From positions 1 through 64,000 of the forward strand of contig JAJZEA010000002.1 of NCBI GenBank assembly GCA_021851335.1: a stretch of 64,000 nucleotides of DNA, written 5' to 3'. Numbering within the stretch: position 1 is the stretch's first letter; every line of letters starts with the position of its first letter. The stretch comes from Acidobacteriota bacterium. Lineage in GTDB: Bacteria > Acidobacteriota > Terriglobia > Terriglobales > Acidobacteriaceae. Positions 8,071-16,221 of this stretch are shown here, piece by piece. A program made the position numbers and the translations under genes. The notes below the pieces were generated by a model. That model saw only the letters and a list, made by a program, of their open reading frames with translations, did not search any database and was not told where the DNA came from.

Positions 8071-9036
8071 GTGGCAAGCATTGTTCTTTTTGTCGCAGCG
8101 ACCGCAATCATAACGCTACTCTATGTGGCCAACAGTGACTTCTGGAGAGAATGGCTGCATCCGGCCAGAATTGGCGCGGCGGAACTGGAAGCCGACAGCG
8201 CAAAGGCAGACAGCATGGATCGCATGAAATCCGCCGTGGTGACGGTGTCCGGTGAATTCTTGGGCGATTCCGGCGTGCAGCAAGTAACGACATACGAGGG
8301 CATCCTGTCGCAGGTAACTGCGGGCTACTCTGTGTTACGCGTGGGCGATCCCCTGCTGATCGTCAAGTGTTCCCGGCCGATTCACTCGACCGTGACCGGG
8401 ATACTGGATGTGATGCCCTATGACCTGACAACAAAGCTCTTTCCGGACGGCAGCGACCCTGCACTGAAGGCGAGCGTGTATCCGCTGCTGCTGGATACCG
8501 ACACACACGATCCTGTTGCGATGAGCATCCTCTGGACGGTGCTGATTGAAGGAGCTTTCGGGTTTTTTGCCTGGCGCGGATGGCGTCGGCTCAGCAGCAA
8601 AGTAGAGCACCCTTCCGTGAAACGAGCGCGAGGCTGGGGCGAACTCGGCACCACTTCCTTTCAGCTGGAGCACGAGTGTCAGAATGCTATCAAACTGCGA
8701 TCAAAAGGATGGGTTCTGACAGATCACTATCTCGTGCGAAATACGATCTTGCAACTGGATGTATTTTGCCTGGAAGATCTGGTATGGGCATATCCGGAGA
8801 TCGTGCAACGCAAACTTGCGTATGTGATTCCCGTGTGCAAGCGACACGTCGCAGTGATGCATTTTCGTGAAGGCTTCGCGCGAGTAGATGGTAAACAGCC
8901 AGTGGTGAAGCAGGTGCTGGAGATCGTCAGCGCGTCTGCGCCCCGGGCAATGATGGGCTACAGCGCAGAGATGGATCGACTTTGGAAGGCACATAAAGCG
9001 GATGTGATAGCCAAAGTGATGGGCAAAAACCCCTGA
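8071..9036 (+). CDS. Membrane protein of unknown function, two transmembrane segments (DUF6709-like)
   Basis: The 321-residue product has a transmembrane helix at residues 2-20, an extracytoplasmic domain (~30-145), a second helix near 150-168 (SILWTVLIEGAFGFFAWRGW) and a cytoplasmic C-terminal domain. The C-terminal part, with GWVLTDHYLVRNTILQLDVF and a later GYSAEMDRLWKAHK, resembles uncharacterised two-TM proteins that I recall as DUF6709. No catalytic motif is evident. The GTG at 8071 is the only plausible start, because an in-frame stop at 8026 bounds the frame and no ATG lies between; the ribosome site is weak. It is divergent from the ankyrin operon, sharing a ~180-base intergenic region. 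Confidence 0.7.
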   Translation: MASIVLFVAATAIITLLYVANSDFWREWLHPARIGAAELEADSAKADSMDRMKSAVVTVSGEFLGDSGVQQVTTYEGILSQVTAGYSVLRVGDPLLIVKCSRPIHSTVTGILDVMPYDLTTKLFPDGSDPALKASVYPLLLDTDTHDPVAMSILWTVLIEGAFGFFAWRGWRRLSSKVEHPSVKRARGWGELGTTSFQLEHECQNAIKLRSKGWVLTDHYLVRNTILQLDVFCLEDLVWAYPEIVQRKLAYVIPVCKRHVAVMHFREGFARVDGKQPVVKQVLEIVSASAPRAMMGYSAEMDRLWKAHKADVIAKVMGKNP

Positions 9037-9221
9037 ATCCCTCTTTATTAAAGTTTGCTATGCAATGTCTGTGACCAAGCAGAGGACAAAGCAGCGAGGC
9101 TTCCGATGCGGAGGCGTCCGGAGAGTGTCTCCATCACGGCTGCCAGGAACATTTCTGCCAGATTTTTCGCACCGCAGAAAGCGCGTCCGATGATCCGTCG
9201 GGCCGCGAACTCGATGCGTTT

Positions 9222-9390
9222 CGCCATAGCAGACACTGGAGTGCCCGGCAAGAAGTTGGGTGCAGCCGCGGGTTGCATACTGTTGTCCGCAGTCGCTGTG
9301 TAAATCAGCCCGGCAGCGGGTCTTCGGCCGTGCCAGGCCATCTCCAGCGCACGGCAGGCCAGCTCCCCGTCGATGGTCGCGCGTTGCCAG
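9222..9390 (-). pseudogene. IS3-family transposase OrfB (DDE) remnant, frameshifted
   Basis: On the minus strand one frame reads ATIDGELACRALEMAWHGRR and then PAAGLIY. After a one-base loss the next frame reads HSDCGQQYATRG and CTQLLAGHSSVC. Together these match the central part of an IS3-type DDE transposase around the second catalytic Asp (HSD-x-G-x-QYAS). The remnant is short, frameshifted and has no visible terminal repeats. The rest of the ~460-base stretch between 9037 and 9494 holds no gene that I can support. Confidence 0.7.
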
Positions 9391-9421
9391 CCTGCATTTT
9401 CCTGAAACAATGCAGGCTGGC
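9386..9421. repeat. Perfect 13-bp inverted repeat with 10-base loop
   Basis: GCCAGCCTGCATT (9386-9398) is followed by TTCCTGAAAC and then its exact reverse complement AATGCAGGCTGGC (9409-9421). No T-run follows on either strand, so it is not a standard terminator. It lies at the edge of the IS3 OrfB remnant and about 70 bases upstream of the peptidase pseudogene start. Confidence 0.75.
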
Positions 9422-9494
9422 GAAGTCGAAGATCGTCGAATGCTGGCCGAGCGTGTAAAGTTGATTCGACTTCGATTTCCCTGGAGGATACGCC

Positions 9495-10677
9495 GTGTTT
9501 CGACGGGTATTTTTTCTGCTGATCGGTTGCATTTTCGCTGCCCCCTCGCTCCTGCTGGCTCAAACGGAAGCTGCGCAGCCTGACCGGCGCACAGCCTGCG
9601 GCAGTGTATGCGGTTGACGATCACGGCTCGCCCAACATGGTCACTCTGCGCTATGCGCTGAAGAATGCAGCGATTCGGATTGCGGAGAAAGCATTCACCG
9701 CCGAGCATCACAGCTTTGCAGCAGGAACGTTCCTCATTCCCTCAACCGCAGCCGACACCCTGAAGCCGATGGCGCAGAAGCTCGGCCTCGATGTCGTCGG
9801 CCTCTCCAGGCAGCCGGATGTAGCCGCGCATCCAGCCGCGCTGCCGCGCGTGGCCGTCTCCAGCACGTGGAGCGGAACGCAGAATGTAGGATGGGTTCGC
9901 TACACCTTCGACCAATACCAGGTTCCGTACGATCTCATCTTCAAGGAACGCGTTTTGAAAGGCGATCTGGCCAGAGACTACGAAGTGATCGTGATTCCCA
10001 CCCAGGTACGCAGCGCAACCCAGCTTGTAACCGGCATTCCGAAACAGGAAATGCTGCTCGCCTATGAAAGGACCGCACGCTTCCAATTCCTCGGCGACTA
10101 CGGCTCGTCCCCGGATATCACAGGCGGCATGGGCGGTCTGGGCGTCGCCGCGTTCCAGCGCTTTGTCGATGACGGCGGAACGCTTGTCACCCTTGGTGCT
10201 TCCAGTCTCTTTCCGCCCACCTTTGGCATCACGCCCAGCATCGACATGAGCACGCCTCAGGACAAGTTCTACGCGCCCGGCCCTTTGGTGGAGGCAGATA
10301 TCATCCGTCCGGAAAATCCGATTTTTTACGGATACACAGACAAGACACTGGCGGTGCGCTACGCCAACGGACCCCTGTTTCAGTTGTCCGATTCCATGGA
10401 CAAGAACAATGTGCTGATGCGCTTTCCCGGCGGCGAAAAATCAGTCCTGAGCGGGTTGTTCAACGGAGCAGACAATATCAAGGATCGCGCGGCCATTGTG
10501 GTTACGCCAGAGGGCAAGGGTGAGGTGGTGCTGTTTGCGACCAACCCCATCTGGCGCTGGCAAAACCTCGGCGAGTATCGGATGCTGTTCAACGCGCTCA
10601 TGAACTACCGGAACCTTCAGCCCGCGCCCATGACAGAACCGGCGCAAACAGAAAAAAAGACTGCACCGGCGGAATAG
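9495..10677 (+). pseudogene. M14-type zinc carboxypeptidase pseudogene lacking its catalytic domain
   Basis: A GTG at 9495 preceded by GGAGGA (9483-9488) encodes a clean signal peptide (FRRVFFLLIGCIFAAPSLLL then AQ) and runs only to a TGA near 9618. Immediately there the +1 frame opens and continues to 10677 with YAVDDHGSPNMVTLRYALKN, PRVAVSSTWSGTQNVGWVRY, KGDLARDYEVIVIPTQ and GKGEVVLFATNPIWRWQN. This is the conserved C-terminal half of the large acidobacterial M14 carboxypeptidase-like proteins. The zinc-binding M14 domain, normally several hundred residues between signal and C-terminal half, is missing. The simplest reading is an internal deletion that also shifted the frame, leaving the secretion signal and the C-terminal part. 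The open 357-codon frame (from ATG 9604) could still be translated without secretion, but it would be catalytically dead. Confidence 0.72.
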
Positions 10678-10876
10678 TCGCTCCGTTTCCAGCGATCCGC
10701 CGGGCAGGCGCGGAGCGGAGCCGTTCTTGTCTGGAATACCGCTTCAACACTGCCGCTTCCATACCAATCGAAGCCGTCAGGTCCGCAGTGATTTTCACAG
10801 AATCGGATCGCGCCTCACGTTCTACACTAACTCCATCCCCCGCAACCTTTCCGCGGGGCAGGGAATCCAAGCCATC

Positions 10877-11839
10877 ATGCGCCCTTCACTCTGCCGCTTT
10901 CGCGCCGTGCCTGCGCTCCTGTTCCTCAGCTTTCTCGTCGTCCGCACCGCCTGCGCCCAGTCCGCGCCGCAGTCCTTCCACTGGATCGACTTCCGCTCCG
11001 CCAAGGACGAGCCCACCGTGCGATGGGTCACGGACTCGCTCGCTAGCCAGCCCTACAGCGCCATTCGCGAGATCGGCGTTCAGTGGGACTCGGCTCTCGT
11101 CGTCACAACGCTCCGCGCCACTCCGCAGTCTTCACCCGCCGATGATCGATTCACCCTCTGGAGCGTTTCGCTCAGCCACCGGCAGATTCTTCCCATCCTT
11201 ACCGGCCTTCGCCTGCACTACCTGAACTGGCTCACCCTGGGCAGCCAGATCCTGCCTGAACTCGGCCTCACGTGGCAAAGCTGCCTCCAGTGCGACGCCT
11301 CCATCTACTTCACCGCCGTCTATTACAACTCTGCGGACCACGCCTGGCGCGCTCGCTGGATTCGCAGTACCATCCAGTCCAACTCTTCCCAAAGCTCGGT
11401 GGGAGCAGCCCTGCGCACCGCGGCACCCACCTCCGGCGTCACCGTCCAGGAAGTCTATGGACTCCGCACCGACCTGCGCGGCAACTCAACCCTCGACACC
11501 TGGCTCCATCTTGACTTTGGCGCCGCCAAACCCGCTCAGGACTACGTCTACGAATACTCCGTCGATCCGACCACCGGCCTCGATTTCACTCAGGCTCTCG
11601 GCGACGAACACGCCACACCCATGCGCCAGCAGCTTTGCCAGCTCACCCCGGCTCAATCCTCACTGCTCGACGGTCAGAACTCCACCCTCTGTCACCCTGA
11701 CGACCAGGCCGCCACCCACTCCCGTCTCCATCCTCGTCACCTGCGCCTCCCCGTCACCACCCCGCCGGCCAACAATCAGGGCCGCTCCAACGTAGCCCGG
11801 CCTCAGGCAACCCACTCCACCTCAGCCCATCCCCAGTAG
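10877..11839 (+). CDS. Secreted protein of unknown function
   Basis: ATG 10877 gives 320 residues starting with a signal peptide (PALLFLSFLVVRTACAQ, cleaved after about residue 21). An open frame upstream to 10727 has no signal and is unlikely to be used. The mature part contains FHWIDFRSAKDEPTVRWVTD and a C-x2-C pair (SCLQCDAS), then a Thr/Pro/His-rich disordered C-terminus of ~60 residues. I do not recognise a family. Its codon use is strongly C-ending, unlike the genes on either side. A GC-rich hairpin (CCCCGC/GCGGGG, 10838-10858) sits just upstream of the start and may form in the leader RNA. Confidence 0.65.
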   Translation: MRPSLCRFRAVPALLFLSFLVVRTACAQSAPQSFHWIDFRSAKDEPTVRWVTDSLASQPYSAIREIGVQWDSALVVTTLRATPQSSPADDRFTLWSVSLSHRQILPILTGLRLHYLNWLTLGSQILPELGLTWQSCLQCDASIYFTAVYYNSADHAWRARWIRSTIQSNSSQSSVGAALRTAAPTSGVTVQEVYGLRTDLRGNSTLDTWLHLDFGAAKPAQDYVYEYSVDPTTGLDFTQALGDEHATPMRQQLCQLTPAQSSLLDGQNSTLCHPDDQAATHSRLHPRHLRLPVTTPPANNQGRSNVARPQATHSTSAHPQ

Positions 11840-12032
11840 TCCCCGCCATTCTCCGGCAACTTTGGATGCAACGGCACCCTTCGCAGCAGCGCACCATCCT
11901 CCATCCCCATCCATCTCTCTCAAAAAACCTGTCAAGCCCGTCCCTGCCCGAAACAGTCCTATCTCTATGATTCCAAAGAGAAAATAAACTTCCCCAAAAT
12001 GGCAGCCTATTTCACCCGATCTGCCATACTGT

Positions 12033-12148
12033 CTTTGTATTTCTGCTTGTCATTCCCGTAGGGAATCTGCTTTTTACCCTAGCTTCATCCCTTGCTTTTG
12101 CTTTTGTATTTTTGGTTGTCATTCCCGCAGGGAATCTGCTTTTACCCT
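12033..12148. repeat. Two copies of a ~48-bp dispersed-type repeat with ATTCCC/GGGAAT palindrome
   Basis: Copies at 12033-12080 and 12101-12148 differ at only a few positions and share TTGTCATTCCCG-N-AGGGAATCTGC followed by a T-run and ACCCT. The core ATTCCCGCAGGGAAT is an inverted repeat with a three-base centre. Such elements often occur in many copies across a genome. They lie in the ~435-base gap between the gene ending at 11839 and yvcK, which holds no gene I can support. Confidence 0.75.
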
Positions 12149-12233
12149 TGAGGAATTCCGCCACCCCATCGAGGCAGAAAAGGTAACGAAAGAGTAAACA
12201 AATACACCAAGACCAGTTAACCAGAAAAATAAT

Positions 12234-12254
12234 ATACCCCCCCTAGGGGGGTAT
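12234..12254 (-). terminator. Probable intrinsic terminator of yvcK (C6-TA-G6 palindrome)
   Basis: The sequence ATA-C7-TA-G6-TAT is a near-perfect palindrome 20 bases beyond the yvcK stop. Read on the minus strand it is followed by ATTATTTTT, as expected of a rho-independent terminator. The same kind of palindrome (ATACCCCC...GGGGGTAT) also resembles CsoR-family metal-sensor operators, but no metal gene starts here. Confidence 0.55.
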
Positions 12255-12274
12255 GCGAAAATCAGCTCAAAATC

Positions 12275-13324
12275 TCAGGCAATCTGTGTCTGGGGTCGTG
12301 CCAGTCGAGCCAGTTCCAGCAGCGCGCCGGTCACGCGCTCCGGCGCATGGCGCAGCACATCGCCTTCTGAGAGGAAATTCCCGACGACGCAACGAATGCC
12401 CATCGCCTCAATCCGTTCCACATCCGGGATAATCGGCGTCGAGCCTTCCGCCGCATAGCGCAGCAGCATCTCCGGCGACACGGGAGCGGTATTGACCAGC
12501 GCGTAGTCAAAGATTGGCTCGCGCGTATGTTCGTAGATGCGTTCAATGTGCTGAGAGGCGGTCAGCCCCAGGCTTTCGTTCGCCTGGGTCATCAGATTGC
12601 ACACAAAGACGCGCACCCCACGCGCCCGGGCCAAAGCCACCGGAATGCCCTTGACCAGAAGATTGGTAATCAGCGAGGTGTAGAGCGATCCGGGCCCGAC
12701 CGTAATCAGGTCCGCGCGCTCAATCGCCTCCATCGTCTCCGGCAAGGGTTCGGCCACGGGCGGATCGAGCATCAGTTCCACAATCCGTTTTCGGCTGGCG
12801 CTGATGCGGGTTTCTCCTCGCACCGTCGATCCATCGTCCATGCGCGCCACCAGCGTCAGATTGGCCATCGTCACCGGATAGATGCGGCCTCGTGTGGCCA
12901 GAATCTTGCTGGCAAGCTGGATGGCATGACCAAAGTCGCCGGTAATCTCGGTCAATGCGGCGACAAACAGGTTGCCAAAGTTGTGTCCCTTGATCTCTCC
13001 ACCGGAGCGAAAGCGGTGCCGAAAAAGCTGCGAGATCAGGTCTTCCTCTTCGCTGAGCGCCACCATGCAGTTGCGCAGGTCGCCCGGCGGCAGCATGTTG
13101 AACTCTTCGCGCAGGCGTCCGGACGATCCACCGTCGTCGGTGACCGTGACCACGGCAGCCAGGTCGCTGATCGGTTCATCGTCGGTTGGAGCGGTTTGTC
13201 CGGCCACCACCACATGCCGCCGCAGTCCGCGCAGCAGTGTCGAGAGTCCGGTTCCGCCACCAATGGCGACCACGCGCATCGGGTTGCGCTTCGTGCTGGA
13301 GATGGATTCGCTCAAAGAGTCCAC
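12275..13324 (-). CDS. yvcK: YvcK-family gluconeogenesis/cell-wall factor (CofD-like)
   Basis: The ~349-residue protein has the YvcK/CofD-like signature near the start (VVAIGGGTGLSTLLRGL), then VVTVTDDGGSSGRLREEF, LPPGDLRNCMVALSE, a GHNFGNLFVAALTEI segment, ADLITVGPGSLYTSLITNLL and CNLMTQANESLGLTASQH. Members of this family bind UDP-sugars and are needed for growth on gluconeogenic carbon and for normal cell wall in Bacillus and Mycobacterium; they act in the cytosol. The start is uncertain. GTG 13324 gives a usual short leader, ATG 13279 begins exactly at the conserved core, and the open frame continues to 13498 over the TPR gene. The upstream TPR gene ends at 13366, so the two are probably co-transcribed. 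Confidence 0.85.
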   Translation of the reverse strand: MDSLSESISSTKRNPMRVVAIGGGTGLSTLLRGLRRHVVVAGQTAPTDDEPISDLAAVVTVTDDGGSSGRLREEFNMLPPGDLRNCMVALSEEEDLISQLFRHRFRSGGEIKGHNFGNLFVAALTEITGDFGHAIQLASKILATRGRIYPVTMANLTLVARMDDGSTVRGETRISASRKRIVELMLDPPVAEPLPETMEAIERADLITVGPGSLYTSLITNLLVKGIPVALARARGVRVFVCNLMTQANESLGLTASQHIERIYEHTREPIFDYALVNTAPVSPEMLLRYAAEGSTPIIPDVERIEAMGIRCVVGNFLSEGDVLRHAPERVTGALLELARLARPQTQIA

Positions 13325-13365
13325 TTTCTTCTGGAATCCGGCAGTGGAAGCGGGCACAGATCGGC

Positions 13366-13929
13366 TCAGGGAATCTCTGGATACAGCAGTTCCGTGAAGC
13401 GCGGATCGTCCTGCATCGTCTGGAAGTCGACATCGGTGCGAGCCTGGAGCCGGTTGCGTTCGTTGCGAGTGATCGCCTGTGCCAGGGACTCCAGGCAATC
13501 CTCGGTCTGGCCGGTGACGGCCGCCAACACGGCCAGACCATAAAACGCGTAGTCCGCATCCGGCTGCTCGGCCAGAATCTCTAGAAACTGTTCGCGCGCC
13601 TCTTCAAAATAGTCGCGGTTCAGCAGCGAAATCGCATAATCGTAGCGCTCCTCAAGCGAATCGAAGCTGAGCTTGGTGCGATCCATCTGGCGATGACAAG
13701 CCGAGAGATACATCTTGCAGCGCTCCACAATCTCCGGCGTTCCGGCGGAGATCAGCTTATCCAAAGCGACAACCGCTTTTTCGTACTTCCCGGCCTGCAC
13801 CAGTTGCAGCGCCGCCTGGTAGTGTTGCAGCGTCTGGGCCGAGGGTGCGGCTGGCGCGCTGGGTCGTGTGGGAGTTGGGCTGGCCGACTTGCGGCGACTG
13901 GACGTGGTTGTGTGTGACTCGCGTGTCAT
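13366..13929 (-). CDS. Tetratricopeptide-repeat protein
   Basis: A 187-residue protein without signal peptide. The first ~30 residues are basic and Ser/Thr/Pro/Ala-rich. Two or three TPR units follow: QHYQAALQLVQAGKYEKAVV, EERYDYAISLLNRDYFEEAR with EQFLEILAEQPDAD, and YAFYGLAVLAAVTGQTEDCL with ESLAQAITRNERNR. The end (DVDFQTMQDDPRFTELLYP) is the common cap of TPR proteins. It probably mediates protein-protein contacts in the cytosol. It lies directly upstream of yvcK on the same strand, which suggests one transcript, but no functional link to YvcK is established. Confidence 0.8.
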   Translation of the reverse strand: MTRESHTTTSSRRKSASPTPTRPSAPAAPSAQTLQHYQAALQLVQAGKYEKAVVALDKLISAGTPEIVERCKMYLSACHRQMDRTKLSFDSLEERYDYAISLLNRDYFEEAREQFLEILAEQPDADYAFYGLAVLAAVTGQTEDCLESLAQAITRNERNRLQARTDVDFQTMQDDPRFTELLYPEIP

Positions 13930-14076
13930 GGTTTGCGTGCAATCCTGGTATTTCCGGATTCAACAGGGTTGTTGTACGGAGTGGTCAGTCCGACTCCGCC
14001 GTTTTCGGCTTAGCCAGTTCTTTATACGCAGAACGCCGCCTGACGTCAATGGTGTACAGGTCATCCTGTGTTCATC

Positions 14077-14697
14077 TTACGGTTTTCCGGCAGCGGATTT
14101 GCCATAAAGAACGGGATTCAGGTGCGGATCGTTGTACATCTTCAACTGCCGATAGAGCTTGAACCGCCGCTGCCCGTCCAGTGTCTGCCGCCACAGCCGC
14201 ATCAGACACTCGGCCAGGTCGCTACGCTGCTCCAGCAGGATCTTCAGCCGTTCGCGATTCCGCTCGGCGTGGCCAGCGGGCGCGTCGATCCGGTCGATCT
14301 CCTCGTGGGTGTGAAAGATCTTCAGGGAAAGAATTGAGAGCCGGTCAATCATCAATCCGGGCGTCTCGGAGTGCAGTTCGGCATCGGGAGCGGGCAGGTT
14401 GCGCGCAGCCAGCGATTCGAGCAGCATCTGATCGACAGCCTCGGCCAGATCGTTGCGTCGCTGGTTGGTGGCGTCGATGCGCCGCTTCACGGCAGCCAGT
14501 TGCTCGTCGGTGGCGCCTGCGGCTCGCGCTGCGTCTTCGGTGTGCCACAGCTCAAAGTTGGCCAGATGCTGACGCGCCACCAGCGCCAGCCAAGCGCTGG
14601 CAGGCGGTTGCCAGGTCTCCAGCGCCTCCCGGTGCCAGCGCTCGTTGAGCTTGTCGTGCAGATGCGGAATCTCGCCCGAATCGTTCCAGTTCACCAT
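14077..14697 (-). CDS. DUF4254 family protein
   Basis: A 206-residue soluble, mostly helical protein. Its layout matches the DUF4254 family as I recall it: an N-terminal WHREALETWQPPASAWLALV and then QHLANFELWHTEDAARA, a middle IDATNQRRNDLAEAVDQMLL, and a conserved ETPGLMIDRLSILSLKIFHT followed by HEEIDRID. The C-terminus is basic (LDGQRRFKLYRQLKMYNDPH). Family members often lie near glycosyltransferase or lipopolysaccharide genes, and no biochemical role is known to me. Here it is divergent from an ATP-grasp gene with 130 bases between. Confidence 0.75.
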   Translation of the reverse strand: MVNWNDSGEIPHLHDKLNERWHREALETWQPPASAWLALVARQHLANFELWHTEDAARAAGATDEQLAAVKRRIDATNQRRNDLAEAVDQMLLESLAARNLPAPDAELHSETPGLMIDRLSILSLKIFHTHEEIDRIDAPAGHAERNRERLKILLEQRSDLAECLMRLWRQTLDGQRRFKLYRQLKMYNDPHLNPVLYGKSAAGKP

Positions 14698-14827
14698 CGG
14701 TTATGAGTGTAGCGGATCAAACAGCCATGCCGCATTTGCAGGCAATTGGGTCCAATTGTGGTATCACTAATCCAAATGTGTTGAAGCGCCGCCAGAATTT
14801 GCAGCCTCGATGGAGGGAATTCCGTTC

Positions 14828-16054
14828 ATGACGACCGAGACAGCCTGCCAGACCGAAATCGCCGAACGCTTTCTGTGCATTGCAAGCTACGAAAAAGGTC
14901 AAGCCTATCTGCGTCAACTGAACGCACTGGGCGTTCGGCCATTTTTGATCACCGTCGACAAGCTGGCAAATGCTGACTGGCCACGCGAGATTCTCGACGA
15001 TCTGGTGACGATGCCCGGCAATATGACGCACGAGCAGATTCTGAATACAGTCACCTGGCTGGCGCGTAGCCATCGCTTCGATCGCATCACGGCGCTCGAT
15101 GAATTCGATATGGAAGCCGTCGCCTATCTTCGCGAGCAGATGCGGATTCCCGGTATGGGCGCCAGCGCCGTCGCCTACTATCGCGACAAGCTGGCCATGC
15201 GCATCGCCGCGCGGGATGCAGGCTTCGCTGTGCCGCGATTTGTGCGGGTTCTGCACTATCCGGAGCTTGCGCAGTATATGGAAACCGTGCCCGGACCTTG
15301 GCTGCTCAAGCCGCGCGCCGAAGCCTCTGCGTTGGGTATTCGGCGCATCGAAGCGGCTGAGCAACTGTGGCGCGCGCTCGATGAGTTGGGCGACCGTCAG
15401 TCTCGTTTTTTGCTGGAAGAGTTTATCCCCGGCGAGATCTTCCATGTTGATTCCATTCTCAGTCATGGTCGCGTGGTTTTTTCGTCGTCGCATCAATATG
15501 GCAAGCCGCCGCTGCAACTGATGCAGCATGGCGGAGTCTTCACCACGCGCACGGTGGATCGCGACTCTTCCGAGTGGCGCGAGTTGACGGGCATCAACGC
15601 GCGGCTGGCTCCGGCGCTGGGAATGCGCAGCGGCGTTACCCATGCGGAGTTCATTCGCGCTCATGCCGACGGGCGATTTTACTTTCTGGAGATTGCCGCG
15701 CGCGTGGGCGGCGCATTTATCGCCGATCTGGTCGAGCAGGCCACGGGCATCAACCTGTGGCGGGAGTGGGCGCGGCTGGACGTAGCCGAGATGCGCGGCA
15801 AGCCCTATGTCCTGCCGCCGGTCCGTGAGGACTACGCCGGCAGCGTGCTTTGTCTGGCGCGCGTGGCCGATCCGGATTTGTCTGCATTTGACGATCCCGA
15901 AATCGCGGTACGCGTGCGCAAGGACCATCACGCGGGTCTGCTGGTCCGGTCGACGGACCCCTTACGCGTGCAGCAGCTTGTGGAGCAGTATGCCACGCGT
16001 TTTGCCGAGCAGTTTCTGGCAACCATGCCTGCTCCGGAGCGTCCAACCGACTGA
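14828..16054 (+). CDS. ATP-grasp domain protein (carboxylate-amine ligase type)
   Basis: About 408 residues. ATG 14828 is preferred over ATG 14810 because GGAGGG lies between them, 11 bases upstream of 14828. The N-terminal pre-ATP-grasp domain (residues ~10-100) includes LCIASYEKGQAYLRQLNALG. The ATP-grasp fold follows: DKLAMRIAARDAGFAVPRFV, GPWLLKPRAEASALGIRRI with the ATP-binding Lys, LLEEFIPGEIFHVDSILSHG, and the metal-binding FYFLEIAARVGGAFIADLV. The family ligates a carboxylate to an amine, or a similar nucleophile, using ATP. The substrate cannot be told from sequence or neighbours. Probably cytosolic and monocistronic. Confidence 0.85.
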   Translation: MTTETACQTEIAERFLCIASYEKGQAYLRQLNALGVRPFLITVDKLANADWPREILDDLVTMPGNMTHEQILNTVTWLARSHRFDRITALDEFDMEAVAYLREQMRIPGMGASAVAYYRDKLAMRIAARDAGFAVPRFVRVLHYPELAQYMETVPGPWLLKPRAEASALGIRRIEAAEQLWRALDELGDRQSRFLLEEFIPGEIFHVDSILSHGRVVFSSSHQYGKPPLQLMQHGGVFTTRTVDRDSSEWRELTGINARLAPALGMRSGVTHAEFIRAHADGRFYFLEIAARVGGAFIADLVEQATGINLWREWARLDVAEMRGKPYVLPPVREDYAGSVLCLARVADPDLSAFDDPEIAVRVRKDHHAGLLVRSTDPLRVQQLVEQYATRFAEQFLATMPAPERPTD

Positions 16055-16081
16055 TTGGCCGGCAGAACGCTGCATGGGAAA

Positions 16082-16101
16082 GCGGCGCAAGGCTGTGCCG
16101 C
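16082..16101. terminator. Hairpin between ATP-grasp gene and tRNA-Lys, possible terminator
   Basis: GCGGCGCA and TGTGCCGC form an eight-pair stem (one G-U) around an AGGC loop. On the plus strand TTTTT follows 10 bases later, on the minus strand TTT follows directly. It may end both the ATP-grasp and the tRNA transcripts. Confidence 0.4.
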
Positions 16102-16145
16102 GAGGCAGAGTGTTTTTGGTTGTCTGTGGGGACGGAAGATGTGAC

Positions 16146-16221
16146 TGGTGAGCTCGCTGGGAATCGAACCCAGGACCCACGCATTAAAAGTGCGTTGCTC
16201 TACCGACTGAGCTACGAGCTC
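16146..16221 (-). tRNA. tRNA-Lys (anticodon TTT)
   Basis: On the minus strand a complete cloverleaf is visible. The acceptor stem is GAGCTCG/CGAGCTC, the D-arm contains AGCTCAGTCGGTAGAGC, the anticodon stem ACGCA/TGCGT encloses the loop CTTTTAA with anticodon TTT, and the T-arm is CTGGGTTCGATTCCCAG. Discriminator A and an encoded CCA follow. The length including CCA is 76 bases. It decodes AAA/AAG lysine codons. The AT-rich stretch TAATTTAAAT just upstream (about 16237-16246) may be part of its promoter. Confidence 0.97.

Noticed and set aside
12030-12150. CRISPR array
   Set aside because: Only two copies with a ~20-base spacer and no cas genes; the internal palindrome and T-run fit a dispersed repeat better.
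12527-13543. 338-codon plus-strand open frame opposite yvcK
   Set aside because: Antisense shadow of yvcK, His/Arg/Gln-rich with no motif.
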